NCBI RefSeq assembly: GCF_023540835.1
Contig: NZ_JALKCU010000002.1
Coordinates: forward strand, 735,406 to 799,405
Direction: 5' to 3'
Source of the DNA: Marivivens geojensis
GTDB lineage: Bacteria; Pseudomonadota; Alphaproteobacteria; Rhodobacterales; Rhodobacteraceae
DNA: 64,000 bases
Shown here: in pieces, positions 26,525 to 35,601 of the stretch
How positions within the stretch are numbered: position 1 is the first letter of the stretch
Layout: every line of letters begins with the position of its first letter
Notes under the pieces: generated by a model
What the model was told of the DNA's origin: nothing
The model's database searches: none
The model's input: only the letters and a program-made list of their open reading frames with translations
Made by a program: the position numbers and the translations under genes

Positions 26525-27078
26525 TGAAACAACTGCTTCACACTCTCTGGTCTGGCCTGCTGCGCCCGCTTTCGCGGTTCGCACGGGATGACCGTGGGAC
26601 AGCTACAGTTGAATTCGCGCTTATTTTTCCTGTCTATATTATTCTTCTGTTATCAGCGTTTGAATCCGGCATGTTGATGACCCGCCAAGTCATGCTTGAA
26701 CGCGGGCTCGAGATGGCCATGCGTGATGTGCGGATCGGGGCCATGTCGCCTGTGACCCACGACACGCTAAAGAACGCAATTTGCAACAACGCTGGCATTA
26801 TTCCGAACTGCGCCGATGCGTTGAAGATCGAGATGCGTCGCGTTGATCTGCTGAACTGGACAAACCTTCCTGCCGCAGCGGACTGTATTGATCGCAACGA
26901 TCCTGCCGCGCCTCTGGTCGCGTTCCAACAAGGTGGTGCAAACCAAATGGTCGTCGTTCGTGCCTGTGCTCTGTTTGATCCAGTGTTCCCGACACTTGGC
27001 CTCGGCGCACAAATCCCGCGTGAAACGGGCAATGAATACGCACTTGTGTCGCGCTCTGCATTCGTGAGGGAACCATGA
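26524..27078 (+). CDS. TadE-like pilus-assembly protein
   Basis: The 184-residue protein has the TadE signature, ARDDRGTATVEFALIFPVYIILL, at about residues 20-42: an acidic and glycine pre-membrane motif followed by a single transmembrane helix. This resembles a pseudopilin, with the remainder periplasmic and three or four cysteines. It is translationally coupled to the TadG-like gene (TAATG) and overlaps the next gene by ATGA, so the three form one operon. It is presumably a minor pseudopilin of a Flp/Tad pilus whose motor genes are elsewhere. Confidence 0.88.
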   Translation: MKQLLHTLWSGLLRPLSRFARDDRGTATVEFALIFPVYIILLLSAFESGMLMTRQVMLERGLEMAMRDVRIGAMSPVTHDTLKNAICNNAGIIPNCADALKIEMRRVDLLNWTNLPAAADCIDRNDPAAPLVAFQQGGANQMVVVRACALFDPVFPTLGLGAQIPRETGNEYALVSRSAFVREP

Positions 27079-27650
27079 ATATGTCCCGCTTTTTCCGTCG
27101 GTTCCGCGATGACGAACGTGGAAGCATGGCGATCGAGACCGTCCTGATCTTTCCGATCCTATGCTGGGCCTACCTTGCAACGTTTGTGTATTTTGATGCC
27201 TTCCGCATTCAGAGCACAACGAACAAAGCCGCTTACACGATCAGCGATCAGGTGAGCCGTGAAACGGGCTATATCACGCCCAACTACATGACGTCGCTTT
27301 ATAATCTGCACGAATTCCTAACTTCGTCGAACCACCCGACAAAACTACGGTTGAGCGTTGTTCGTTTTACCGACGACAACGGCTACGACGTCCGCTGGTC
27401 CCAAGGGCGCGGTGGTGCGGGCACTCTCACAAATGCGGGTCTGGCTGACATTTTGGACAAATTACCCGTGATGCCAAACAATGAGGTTATCATCGTCTTG
27501 CAGAACTGGCTTAGCTACGAGCCGATGTTCAGCGTTGGCCTCAGCGCCTTTGAGTTCGAGAACCTGATCGTGACTCGTCCTCGTTTTAACTCGGCTCAGC
27601 TTTGCTGGAATTCCCAAGAGAACGGCGGCGTGACGACGGCGACCTGCTAA
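27075..27650 (+). CDS. TadE/TadG-like protein
   Basis: The 191-residue protein has the same N-terminal arrangement as its neighbour, RDDERGSMAIETVLIFPILCWAYLATFVYF: a short basic leader, the Glu-containing pseudopilin-like motif, and one transmembrane helix near residues 17-40. The extracytoplasmic part is beta-rich, ending in a short segment with cysteines. It overlaps the preceding gene by 4 bp and is the last gene of the three-gene operon. The next gene (pirin) has its own 91-bp upstream space. Confidence 0.85.
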   Translation: MNMSRFFRRFRDDERGSMAIETVLIFPILCWAYLATFVYFDAFRIQSTTNKAAYTISDQVSRETGYITPNYMTSLYNLHEFLTSSNHPTKLRLSVVRFTDDNGYDVRWSQGRGGAGTLTNAGLADILDKLPVMPNNEVIIVLQNWLSYEPMFSVGLSAFEFENLIVTRPRFNSAQLCWNSQENGGVTTATC

Positions 27651-27741
27651 TTGGCGCAGGGGTCCTGTGCAAAGCAGAGTGGCTCTGACAGATTGATGGA
27701 TGCTTTGAGCAGGACTATCTCTTGCTCAAAGGAGATACGCT

Positions 27742-28653
27742 ATGTCCATCAGACCAACCCTCGAAGCTCGCCGCGCGACACCTCACATGGAAGGTGCTGG
27801 AGTACGGCTTCATCGTGCGTTCGGCTTCCAAGACCCGAGCGAGCTTGACCCGTTTTTGATGTTCGATGATTTCCGCGGGGATCACCCCGATGACTACATT
27901 CGTGGCTTTCCATGGCACCCACATCGCGGCATCGAAACCATTACCTACGTTCTAAACGGCACCGTTGAACACGGGGACAGCCTCGGCAATACAGGCACGT
28001 TGGGTGCAGGTGACGTTCAGTGGATGACCGCTGGATCAGGTATCCTTCACCAAGAGATGCCCAAGGGAAATATCGCAGGCCAAATGCATGGGTTCCAGCT
28101 TTGGGCGAACTTGCCGAGCCACCTCAAGATGACCGCGCCCCGCTACCAAGACGTGAAAGGCAAAGAAATTCCTGAAATCATCGACGACGACGGCACCCGC
28201 GTCAAAGTCATCATCGGTGAATTCTGGGGTAAACGCGGCCCTGTTGATGGTATCGCGGCTGACCCGCAGTATCTGGATATTTTCGTGCCCGCAGGGGTTC
28301 GAAAGACTTTTAAGGTCGACACCTATCGCCGTGCTTTTGCTTACGTATTCCAAGGCGCTGGCGCCTTTGCGGATGCGTCAAAACCCGAAGGCGTCCTCCT
28401 CGAAAAAGAGGTGATGGGCGAAGAGGTGAACATCCGCGATATGTCAGGCAACCGGACCCTGATCCGCTTTGGAACTGGGGACGAAGTGACCGTACAGGCA
28501 GGCGAAGAAGGCATTCGGTTCTTGCTGATCTCCGGCGCGCCGATCGAGGAACCTGTCGCATGGCACGGCCCGATCGTGATGAACACCAAAGAAGAAATCC
28601 GTCAGGCCATCGCTGATTTGCGTAATGGCACCTTCATCAAACCCGCCCATTGA
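27742..28653 (+). CDS. Pirin family protein
   Basis: The 303-residue bicupin has the pirin metal site in the N-terminal cupin: PWHPHRGIETITYVLNG, then HGDS and GSGILHQEMP, giving the His/His/His/Glu set. The C-terminal pirin_C domain covers about residues 175-280. Some bacterial pirins are quercetin dioxygenases, others bind regulators or enzymes; the role here is open. It converges with the TetR gene, a 10-bp inverted repeat lying between them. Confidence 0.93.
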   Translation: MSIRPTLEARRATPHMEGAGVRLHRAFGFQDPSELDPFLMFDDFRGDHPDDYIRGFPWHPHRGIETITYVLNGTVEHGDSLGNTGTLGAGDVQWMTAGSGILHQEMPKGNIAGQMHGFQLWANLPSHLKMTAPRYQDVKGKEIPEIIDDDGTRVKVIIGEFWGKRGPVDGIAADPQYLDIFVPAGVRKTFKVDTYRRAFAYVFQGAGAFADASKPEGVLLEKEVMGEEVNIRDMSGNRTLIRFGTGDEVTVQAGEEGIRFLLISGAPIEEPVAWHGPIVMNTKEEIRQAIADLRNGTFIKPAH

Positions 28654-28662
28654 TACGGGAAC

Positions 28663-28691
28663 GCGTCGGTCACGCCGAGACTGACCGACGC
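28663..28691. terminator. Inverted repeat between convergent pirin and TetR genes
   Basis: GCGTCGGTCA (28663-28672) and TGACCGACGC (28682-28691) make a perfect 10-bp stem with a 9-nt loop. It overlaps the 3' end of the tetR-like gene. No T-tract is seen on either side, so it may block convergent transcripts or act with Rho. Confidence 0.45.
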
Positions 28692-29257
28692 ACAATGCCC
28701 CAGTAAATCTCTTCGATCTCGCTCAGCGGCAGGCGGCCACCTTCGCGATACCACTGCGGGATCGCGGTCAACATGCCGATCAACGCGATTGACGTAATGC
28801 GCGGATCGCTAATGGTGAAATCACCGCTTTCCTTCCCCGCCATAAGGATGCCAGCCAGCACTTGTTCGTAGTCCCGACGGCGCTCTTCGATGACAGCAAA
28901 GTTGTCCGGATCTAGGTTACGCAGCTCCATGTAAGAGATGAAAACCTGTTCAACGCGCGGAACGTGGAACAAGATGTGAAATCGAATGAAAGCCTCGAGC
29001 GCAGACCACGGCGGACCTGAAAGATCTACCTCGTTCAATGAGTCCACCAGATCATCCATGTGATCCAATACGATATCAAACAATAGGCTCTGCTTATCGG
29101 CCGTGTAATTATACAACGCCCCAGCTTGCACGCCGACTTCGGCTGCGATCTGACGCATCGAGACCGCCGCATACCCATGCTGCGCAATCAGCTTGAGCGC
29201 CGCCTCCCGAACCTTGGGTCCGGTAATGTCTGAATGTGAGCCCTGTTTGCGCGCCAT
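28670..29257 (-). CDS. TetR-family transcriptional regulator
   Basis: The 195-residue protein has an N-terminal HTH (VREAALKLIAQHGYAAVSMRQIAAEVGVQAGALYNYTADKQSLL, residues about 14-58) typical of TetR repressors, followed by a helical ligand and dimerisation domain. An inverted repeat TGAAC-AAAT-GTTCA (29271-29284) lies just upstream of the start codon, a plausible operator for autoregulation and for the divergent lipoprotein gene. The ligand is unknown. Confidence 0.9.
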   Translation of the reverse strand: MARKQGSHSDITGPKVREAALKLIAQHGYAAVSMRQIAAEVGVQAGALYNYTADKQSLLFDIVLDHMDDLVDSLNEVDLSGPPWSALEAFIRFHILFHVPRVEQVFISYMELRNLDPDNFAVIEERRRDYEQVLAGILMAGKESGDFTISDPRITSIALIGMLTAIPQWYREGGRLPLSEIEEIYWGIVRRSVSA

Positions 29258-29270
29258 TCGCCAACATTAA

Positions 29271-29284
29271 CTGAACAAATGTTC
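29271..29284. promoter_or_regulatory. Probable TetR operator
   Basis: TGAACAAATGTTCA is an inverted repeat (5-bp arms, 4-bp spacer) located 14 bp upstream of the TetR start codon, in the divergent gap before the small lipoprotein gene. Confidence 0.5.
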
Positions 29285-29364
29285 ATTTGAAAAGCCTGAT
29301 CTGACCTTGCCCCTCAAATGCAACCAGAGATAAGGTTCGCCGATCACAAACCACTGGAACGGCC

Positions 29365-29604
29365 ATGCGCCTCGTATTCTTTTTGCTCTTGGCGCTTTTG
29401 CCTGCCTGCGCAACTTTTCCCGCGCTGGATGAGACTATCGATCCCGCAGCGGCCAAAGCGGCCTTTCCCGACTTTGTTCCGTTCGAGACGTTTATCACTA
29501 CGGGTGATGACCAAACCGCCGCAGAAATGACCGATGACCTGTCCCTTCGCGCAGCCGTTCTGGAAAATCGGGCTGAACAATTGCGTAACAGCGCAGTTCA
29601 ATAG
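29365..29604 (+). CDS. Small lipoprotein
   Basis: The 79-residue protein has a short lipoprotein signal: hydrophobic LVFFLLLALLPAC, with the lipobox cysteine at about 15. A polar, Ala/Asp-rich mature part follows and ends in a predicted helix (LRAAVLENRAEQLR). It is divergent from the TetR gene and about 70 bp upstream of hom. The function is unknown. Confidence 0.65.
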   Translation: MRLVFFLLLALLPACATFPALDETIDPAAAKAAFPDFVPFETFITTGDDQTAAEMTDDLSLRAAVLENRAEQLRNSAVQ

Positions 29605-29677
29605 CACCTGCGCGTTGCAGTGACCGCAAGGACGCGGTAACAGCGGAGTGGTCAAAATTCAAAAAGCGGAATCCCAT

Positions 29678-30964
29678 ATGTCTGACACCCTTCGCCTTGG
29701 TATTGCCGGTCTCGGAACGGTCGGTGTTGGCGTTATCCGCATCGTCGAAAAACAGGCTGCACTTCTCGCCCAGCGCACCGGAAAATCGATCATCGTCAGC
29801 GCTGTAAGCGCACGCTCCAAAGACAAGGATCGCGGCGTTGATCTGTCTGGCTATGCCTGGGAAGACGATCCTGTTGCTCTCGCAACTCGTGACGACGTCG
29901 ATGTTTATGTCGAGCTTATGGGCGGTGAAAATGGACCGGCGAAAGCATCCATTGAGGCAGCAATCGCCGCTGGTAAAGATGTCGTCACCGCGAACAAGGC
30001 GTTGCTGGCACATCACGGCCAATCCATCGCAGAACAAGCCGAAGCCAATGGCTGCGTTGTGCGATATGAAGCTGCCGTTGCGGGTGGCATCCCTGTTATC
30101 AAAGCCCTGACCGAAGGTTTGGCTGCAAACGGCGTGACCCGCGTGATGGGCGTCATGAACGGCACCTGCAACTACATCCTTACTCGCATGGAAGACGCTG
30201 GCCTGTCGTACGAAGAGGCTTTTGCCGAAGCCGACGGTCTGGGCTACCTCGAAGCCGATCCGAACTTGGACGTTGGCGGCATTGATGCGGGCCACAAACT
30301 GTCGATCCTCTCTTCCATCGCCTTCGGGACGCAGGTGGATTTTGACGGTGTCGAGCTCGAAGGGATCGGCGCGATCACCATCGAAGACATCCGCAACGCG
30401 GCCGACATGGGCTACAAAATCAAACTGCTCGGCGTGACGCAGATGACAGGCCGTGGGCTTGAACAACGTATGTCGCCCTGCCTCGTTCCGGCGACCTCTC
30501 CTTTGGGCCAATTGGTTGGCGGTACGAATATGGTCGTCCTCGAAGGTGACGCCGTTGGTCAAATCGTCCTTCGCGGTGCTGGTGCAGGCGAAGGCCCGAC
30601 TGCGAGCGCGGTAATGGGGGATGTCTGCGATATCGCGCGCGGTCTGCGCCTCCCAACTTTTGGGCAACCCGCAAACACGCTGCGTTGTGCGAAATCTGCT
30701 CGCGCCGCGATCCCTGCGCCCTACTACCTCCGTCTGTCGCTCTTGGACAAACCAGGGGCGATGGCAAAAGTGGCGAGCGTTTTGGGCGATGCGGGCGTAT
30801 CGATTCATCGGATGCGCCAACATGACCACGATGGCACTCACGCGCCTGTCGTGATCGTCACCCACAAAACCACCCGTCAGGCTGTCGATCAGGCGATCGA
30901 AGGCTTTGCCGCGACGGGCGTCGTTTCGGGGGCACCCGTCGCCCTACGGATCGAACAAGTCTGA
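29678..30964 (+). CDS. hom: Homoserine dehydrogenase
   Basis: The 428-residue enzyme reduces aspartate semialdehyde to homoserine on the way to threonine and methionine. It has the Rossmann motif GLGTVGVGV near the N-terminus, the substrate-domain signature MNGTCNYILTRM with GLGYLEADPNLDVGGIDAGHKL, and a C-terminal ACT domain (LDKPGAMAKVASVLGDAGVSI) for allosteric threonine inhibition. The start MSDTLRLG at 29678 fits the family; GCGGA lies upstream. It ends in a strong intrinsic terminator. Confidence 0.97.
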   Translation: MSDTLRLGIAGLGTVGVGVIRIVEKQAALLAQRTGKSIIVSAVSARSKDKDRGVDLSGYAWEDDPVALATRDDVDVYVELMGGENGPAKASIEAAIAAGKDVVTANKALLAHHGQSIAEQAEANGCVVRYEAAVAGGIPVIKALTEGLAANGVTRVMGVMNGTCNYILTRMEDAGLSYEEAFAEADGLGYLEADPNLDVGGIDAGHKLSILSSIAFGTQVDFDGVELEGIGAITIEDIRNAADMGYKIKLLGVTQMTGRGLEQRMSPCLVPATSPLGQLVGGTNMVVLEGDAVGQIVLRGAGAGEGPTASAVMGDVCDIARGLRLPTFGQPANTLRCAKSARAAIPAPYYLRLSLLDKPGAMAKVASVLGDAGVSIHRMRQHDHDGTHAPVVIVTHKTTRQAVDQAIEGFAATGVVSGAPVALRIEQV

Positions 30965-30990
30965 TCCCAAATTTCAGTTCGAAATGTCAA

Positions 30991-31017
30991 AGGCAGGGTG
31001 AAAACCCTGCCTTTTTT
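30991..31017 (+). terminator. Intrinsic terminator of hom
   Basis: The perfect stem AGGCAGGGT / ACCCTGCCT with GAAA loop is followed by TTTTT, about 27 bp after the hom stop. Confidence 0.93.
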
Positions 31018-31140
31018 GTATCAGAAAAAAGAAATTTTGAACCAAAGCGATTTTAGCGACAGACTGTTAGCGCCGACAGCCTTGCCCCCATAGGCTTGCC
31101 CTGCGTAGATGCATCCGAATGTTACTTGAGGACTTTTGAC

Positions 31141-32103
31141 ATGTCGCAGACCACTGAATTCCACGACCGTATGCTTTCGCTCGGGCTCGCTCGCGTCTCC
31201 GAAGCTGCGGCTCTCGCATCGGCAAAACTGATCGGGCGTGGTGACGAAAAAGCTGCGGACCAAGCCGCTGTAAACGCCATGCGGGATCAGTTGAACAAAC
31301 TGGACATCAAAGGCGTCGTCGTCATCGGAGAAGGCGAACGCGACGAAGCTCCGATGCTCTACATCGGTGAAGAAGTCGGCACAGGCGAAGGTCCGGCCGT
31401 GGATATCGCGCTCGACCCACTCGAAGGGACGACCCTCACAGCGAAAGATATGCCCAACGCTCTGACCGTTATCGCGATGGGTCCGCGCGGCTCGATGCTG
31501 CACGCTCCTGACGTTTATATGGAAAAGCTCGCCATTGGACCGGGTTTCAAAGCGGGCGTCGTGACCATGGACATGTCCCCATCCGAGCGCGTTTCCGCAC
31601 TGGCCGCCGCCAAAGGCTGTTCGACCGAAGACATCACCGTCTGCGTTCTCGAACGTCCGCGCCATGACGAAATGATCGCAGAACTTCGCACCACAGGCGC
31701 AGCTATCCGCCTGATCACGGACGGCGACGTTGCGGGCGTAATGCACTGTGCAGAACCTGAAAAGACAGGCATCGATATGTATATGGGCTCTGGCGGTGCA
31801 CCTGAGGGTGTTCTGGCTGCTGCAGCGCTGAAATGCATGGGCGGCCAGTTCTATGGCAAGCTGCTGTTCCGCAATGACGACGAACGTGGCCGCGCCACCA
31901 AAGCTGGCATCACCAACTTTGACCGCGTCTACACCCGTGATGATCTGGTCAAAGGCGACGTGATCTTTGCAGCCACGGGCGTGACCGACGGTAGCCTCTT
32001 GGCTGGGATCAAACGCGAACCGGGGTATTTGACCGCTGAAACAATCCTGATGCGGTCCAAAACGGGATCGGTCCGTCGGATGACTTACACCAACCCGATC
32101 TAA
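31141..32103 (+). CDS. glpX: Class II fructose-1,6-bisphosphatase
   Basis: The 320-residue GlpX-type phosphatase has the metal and substrate segments VVIGEGERDEAPMLYIGEEVG and DIALDPLEGTT, and the later MGSGGAPEGVLAAAALKCMGG. It hydrolyses fructose 1,6-bisphosphate (and possibly sedoheptulose 1,7-bisphosphate) in gluconeogenesis. ATG 31141 is preceded by GAGGA. It lies between hom and recJ, with its own terminator. Confidence 0.96.
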   Translation: MSQTTEFHDRMLSLGLARVSEAAALASAKLIGRGDEKAADQAAVNAMRDQLNKLDIKGVVVIGEGERDEAPMLYIGEEVGTGEGPAVDIALDPLEGTTLTAKDMPNALTVIAMGPRGSMLHAPDVYMEKLAIGPGFKAGVVTMDMSPSERVSALAAAKGCSTEDITVCVLERPRHDEMIAELRTTGAAIRLITDGDVAGVMHCAEPEKTGIDMYMGSGGAPEGVLAAAALKCMGGQFYGKLLFRNDDERGRATKAGITNFDRVYTRDDLVKGDVIFAATGVTDGSLLAGIKREPGYLTAETILMRSKTGSVRRMTYTNPI

Positions 32104-32112
32104 ATCCTGATC

Positions 32113-32139
32113 GGGCCAGAGCATCGCTCTGGCCCTTTT
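32113..32139 (+). terminator. Intrinsic terminator of glpX
   Basis: The perfect stem GGGCCAGAG(C) / (G)CTCTGGCCC is followed by TTTT, 9 bp after the glpX stop. Confidence 0.88.
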
Positions 32140-32181
32140 CATATCATTGCGCCGCTTTGCTCTCTGGGCGATAAGCGAGGT

Positions 32182-33930
32182 ATGAAAGCATTTCTCAACG
32201 TCGAACAGTCCGCAACGGGCCGCCGCTGGATCGGCCCGAGCATCGAAGAAGATCGGCTTGCCGAAGCGATGGAACAGGCGACAGGCCTGCCAGCGCCCGT
32301 CTGTCGGACCTTGGCGCGACGTGGCGTTGAACCGCATGAAGCAGATAGTTTTTTAGCGCCCACGTTGCGGGATCTGCTCCCTGATCCGCTGACCTTGCTC
32401 GACATGAATAAGGCGTCCGAGCGGTTTATTACAGCGCTCGAGCGCCGCGAAAAAATCGCCGTTTTTGCTGATTACGACGTGGATGGCGGAACCTCTGCGG
32501 CGCTTCTCCTAACATGGCTAAAGGCGATGGGACATCGGGCAACGCTGTATATCCCTGACCGCATTGACGAAGGCTATGGCCCTAATGAGCCCGCAATGGA
32601 GACGCTCGCCAAAGATCACGACCTGATCATTTGCGTTGACTGCGGTACCCTCTCGCATGGCCCAATTGCCGCCGCAAAAGGCGCGGATGTGATTGTCCTC
32701 GACCACCACTTGGGCTCTGAAACCCTTCCCGACTGTGTCGCCGTCGTGAACCCCAACCGCCAAGATGAAACGGGCGAACTCGCACATCTCTGCGCTGCGG
32801 GCGTTGTGTTCATGATGCTCGTCGACGTGAATCGCCGCCTTCGGGCAAAGGGCATAGCGGGGCCAAACCTGATGTCATTCCTTGACCTTGTCGCATTGGC
32901 GACGGTTGCGGACGTGGCCCCGCTGATCGGCGTCAACCGTGCATTTGTGCGTCAGGGCCTCGCCGTTATGGCCCAGCGCGATCGGATCGGCCTAACAGCA
33001 TTGGCCGATGTCGCGGGAATGGACAGCGCGCCGACGTCCTATCACCTCGGGTTTCTACTTGGCCCTCGCGTCAACGCGGGCGGTCGCATTGGGGCTGCCG
33101 ATCTGGGCGCGCGCCTTTTGGCGACTGATGACCCACGGGAGGCCGAAAGCCTTGCCAAACAATTGGACCAGCTAAACCGCGAACGGCGTGAAATCGAAAA
33201 CGAAGTGCGTGATCTGGCGCTTTTGCAGGCGGAAGAGCGTGGGTTTGATAGCCCTCTGGTCTGGGCCGCGGGCGAAGGTTGGCATCCGGGCGTCGTCGGT
33301 ATTGTTGCAAGCCGTCTTAAAGAAGCCACCAACCGCCCGTCCATCGTGATTGGTTTTGACGGCGATATCGGCAAAGGCTCTGGCCGTTCGGTGACGGGTA
33401 TCGACCTCGGAGCGTCGATCCAAAAGCTCGCCATGGAAGGGCTACTGCTAAAAGGCGGCGGTCACAAAATGGCGGCGGGCCTGACGGTACATCGGGACAA
33501 GCTAGACGCAGCTATGGAACGGCTCGCCGAACTTATGGCGCGTCAAGGCGCTGATCGCTTGGGGCCCGCAGATCTTCGGCTCGATGGCATCCTCATGCCC
33601 GGTGCTGCCACGGTAGAATTGGTTGAACAGATCGAAAAGGCAGGACCATTCGGCGCATCGGCCTCTGCCCCTCGGTTCGTTTTCCCCGACGTTCAAATCC
33701 ATTTCGCGAAACGAGTCGGCGCAAATCACCTGAAGGCCACATTCGGCGACGGGCTCGGCGCACGAATCGATGCGATTGCCTTTGGCGCGTTTGATGGTCC
33801 AATCGGCCCAATGATCGAGACCCACAACGGCGCGCGGTTCCACCTTGCTGGGCGGTTAGAAATCAATATTTGGCAAGGCAGACAGAGTGTTCAGCTCCGT
33901 CTCGAAGATGCGGCGCCTGCTGGAAAATAA
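32182..33930 (+). CDS. recJ: Single-stranded-DNA-specific 5'-3' exonuclease RecJ
   Basis: The 582-residue protein has the DHH phosphoesterase motifs: VFADYDVDGGTSAALL (motif I), DCGTLSHGPIAAA, and DHHLGSETLPD (motif III). It has the DHHA1 domain signature GGGHKMAAG and a C-terminal OB-like domain. It degrades single-stranded DNA in recombination and mismatch repair. In motif DCGTLS the residues are close to those usual in alphaproteobacterial RecJ. ATG 32182 lies 43 bp after the glpX terminator. Confidence 0.95.
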   Translation: MKAFLNVEQSATGRRWIGPSIEEDRLAEAMEQATGLPAPVCRTLARRGVEPHEADSFLAPTLRDLLPDPLTLLDMNKASERFITALERREKIAVFADYDVDGGTSAALLLTWLKAMGHRATLYIPDRIDEGYGPNEPAMETLAKDHDLIICVDCGTLSHGPIAAAKGADVIVLDHHLGSETLPDCVAVVNPNRQDETGELAHLCAAGVVFMMLVDVNRRLRAKGIAGPNLMSFLDLVALATVADVAPLIGVNRAFVRQGLAVMAQRDRIGLTALADVAGMDSAPTSYHLGFLLGPRVNAGGRIGAADLGARLLATDDPREAESLAKQLDQLNRERREIENEVRDLALLQAEERGFDSPLVWAAGEGWHPGVVGIVASRLKEATNRPSIVIGFDGDIGKGSGRSVTGIDLGASIQKLAMEGLLLKGGGHKMAAGLTVHRDKLDAAMERLAELMARQGADRLGPADLRLDGILMPGAATVELVEQIEKAGPFGASASAPRFVFPDVQIHFAKRVGANHLKATFGDGLGARIDAIAFGAFDGPIGPMIETHNGARFHLAGRLEINIWQGRQSVQLRLEDAAPAGK

Positions 33931-33994
33931 TTTTTTACAAAAGCCTCTTGCGGGCGGATCACACAATACGTAAAAGCCGCCTCACGCACAGAGT

Positions 33995-34069
33995 GGCCCG
34001 TTCGTCTATCGGTTAGGACGCCAGGTTTTCAACCTGGAAAGAGGGGTTCGATTCCCCTACGGGCTGCCA
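33995..34069 (+). tRNA. tRNA-Glu (TTC anticodon)
   Basis: The 75-nt cloverleaf has acceptor GGCCCGT/ACGGGCT, anticodon stem CCAGG/CCTGG enclosing TTTTCAA (anticodon TTC), T-arm GGGGTTCGATTCCCC, G73 and an encoded CCA. The base composition changes immediately downstream, so this may be a genomic-island attachment site. Confidence 0.96.
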
Positions 34070-34125
34070 CTGCATTCCCCAAAAGATCTTGAAAACAATA
34101 CATTAGGCGCTCAGGCATCTGGCCT

Positions 34126-34145
34126 GTATACCATCCCGTATACCA
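34126..34145 (+). repeat. Tandem 8-bp direct repeat downstream of tRNA-Glu
   Basis: GTATACCA occurs twice, at 34126-34133 and 34138-34145, separated by TCCC, 57 bp after the tRNA. Short direct repeats here would suit integrase arm-binding sites, but this is only an inference. Confidence 0.4.
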
Positions 34146-34277
34146 AATTGATTATGGATAACTTTAGTCCTGAGCTTACTGAAGGTTCGCACCCTCACAC
34201 TCGCACTTTCCAAGAAACTTGACGATGAATTCCCTTCTGGGACATGTCACTGGTGATTATCCAATGGCGGACTGATT

Positions 34278-34754
34278 ATGCTCTCGAAATTCAAAAATAA
34301 AACTGCCAACGATGCACCAGCCGAAGATAGGCATTCGCCGAGCGATCAGAAGCTTCAGTCATCGGCATTAGACGCGGCACCTACCAAAAAACCATTTATG
34401 CCACCCTATCGAGAAGGCAGCGTTACTGACAAACGTCGCTCAGTTCTTCATGAAGGGATCAAAATCGAAGGCAACTGGACAAGTGACGGTGTTGTCGAGT
34501 TTGGCGGGACGATTACCGGCGACCTTACCGCTGACATTCTAGTGGTGACCAAAACTGGGAAAATCACAGGCACAATTCGGGCTGATCAAGTCATGATTGA
34601 AGGACAAGTGATAGGCAAAATCTATGCCAAATCTCTTAGCTTGAAACCGACCGCAAATGTAGAGGCAGACATCACCTCACCTACCTTGAGCATGGATATG
34701 GGTGCAAAATTCAACGGCGCAATCTCGATGCCACCCCAGAAAACTATGATCTGA
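34278..34754 (+). CDS. Bactofilin (polymer-forming cytoskeletal protein)
   Basis: The 158-residue protein has a flexible polar N-terminus of about 55 residues, then a right-handed beta-helix core built from short repeats (IKIEGNWTSDGVVEFGGTITGDL, GKITGTIRADQVMIEGQVIGKI, KPTANVEADITSPTLSM). This is the bactofilin pattern. Bactofilins polymerise without nucleotides at the membrane and organise cell-wall or polar structures. It is the first gene after tRNA-Glu, in visibly more AT-rich DNA than the core. It is isolated, without a recognisable peptidase partner. Confidence 0.9.
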   Translation: MLSKFKNKTANDAPAEDRHSPSDQKLQSSALDAAPTKKPFMPPYREGSVTDKRRSVLHEGIKIEGNWTSDGVVEFGGTITGDLTADILVVTKTGKITGTIRADQVMIEGQVIGKIYAKSLSLKPTANVEADITSPTLSMDMGAKFNGAISMPPQKTMI

Positions 34755-34901
34755 TGCCGCTACCTCAAAGTGTTAACGCTGATAGATGTGCCTTATAGGG
34801 CATACAGACCCTGGGGCACTCTCGCCTCCCACTAAATACTATCCGACATGCAATATCTGGAAATGAATATGTCCTAGGTTTTGCTCTCGAAGCTGCTGGC
34901 G

Positions 34902-35539
34902 TCAATTTTTCCCACAGCACTGCTTATATAAATATCCAGACCCACAAGTGCATGGGTCGTTTCGTTTTGGCTTTTTATTTTGACGCTTTTGACGAGATGT
35001 CGGTTGTTCAAATAAGTCCGTACGAGCCTGCTGCAGCAATTCAATTAAGGCATTCGGAATGAGGTCCAGCGCTTCTTCAGAAAACGCGTGGATAAGTTGG
35101 TCGTCAAAATCACTTTGACCTTCGGCTATTTCATTGAGAACTAAAAAGAGGCTCAGAGCACTTCGCGTAACCTCCTCACTATGATCGAACAACGCCTCCC
35201 AGACATCTTTCCGAAGAGCTACACCACGGTTGAAGCCTTGAACCCACGGCTGCCATGAAATTTGATCCGTGTCCTCAACATTTGAAAAAATGGGCTGCAA
35301 TCGCTGTCGAGTCTTTGCCCGATCCGCAATGTATTCGAGGTGGCCAACAATATTTTCAACGACCAGATCAGCAACTTTGCCGCGTGGAAATTCCTCGGGA
35401 ACCTTTCCTCTGAATAAATCTGTGAGCCAGCTTGATGGAGGTATAAATTCTGGACACAAGAACACTGCCGTAAGATACCCATCCAGCTCACTGAGCTTCA
35501 TATCGATGCGCTGAGCATCTGAAGACGAGAGAAGTTGAG
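34902..35539 (-). pseudogene. UPF0149 (YecA-like) protein with SEC-C motif, 5'-truncated by IS
   Basis: The frame from ATG 35501 encodes 199 residues: the UPF0149 core (ELDGYLTAVFLCPEFIPP, ISWQPWVQGFNRGVAL) and a C-terminal SEC-C zinc motif (RNDPCTCGSGYLYKQCC). UPF0149 proteins normally have roughly 20-30 residues before the LDG segment. The reading frame here does continue upstream (encoding QLLSSSDAQRID), but it runs into the end of the IS at 35540 without a start codon. The native N-terminus has therefore been lost. The remaining ATG at 35501 could still give a shortened product, with transcription from the IS, whose transposase is read in the same direction. Confidence 0.7.
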
Positions 35540-35601
35540 TGAAGTGGTCCGAGTTTTTCGGACAGGTTTGCAGCGTTTCTAAGGTGTATCGTGTTTAGGT
35601 T

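Noticed and set aside
29498..30865. 455-codon minus-strand frame opposite hom
   Set aside because: Antisense to a clear homoserine dehydrogenase, with no family features.
31021..32337. 438-codon minus-strand frame opposite glpX
   Set aside because: Antisense to glpX, and it crosses the glpX terminator; the composition is not that of a real protein.
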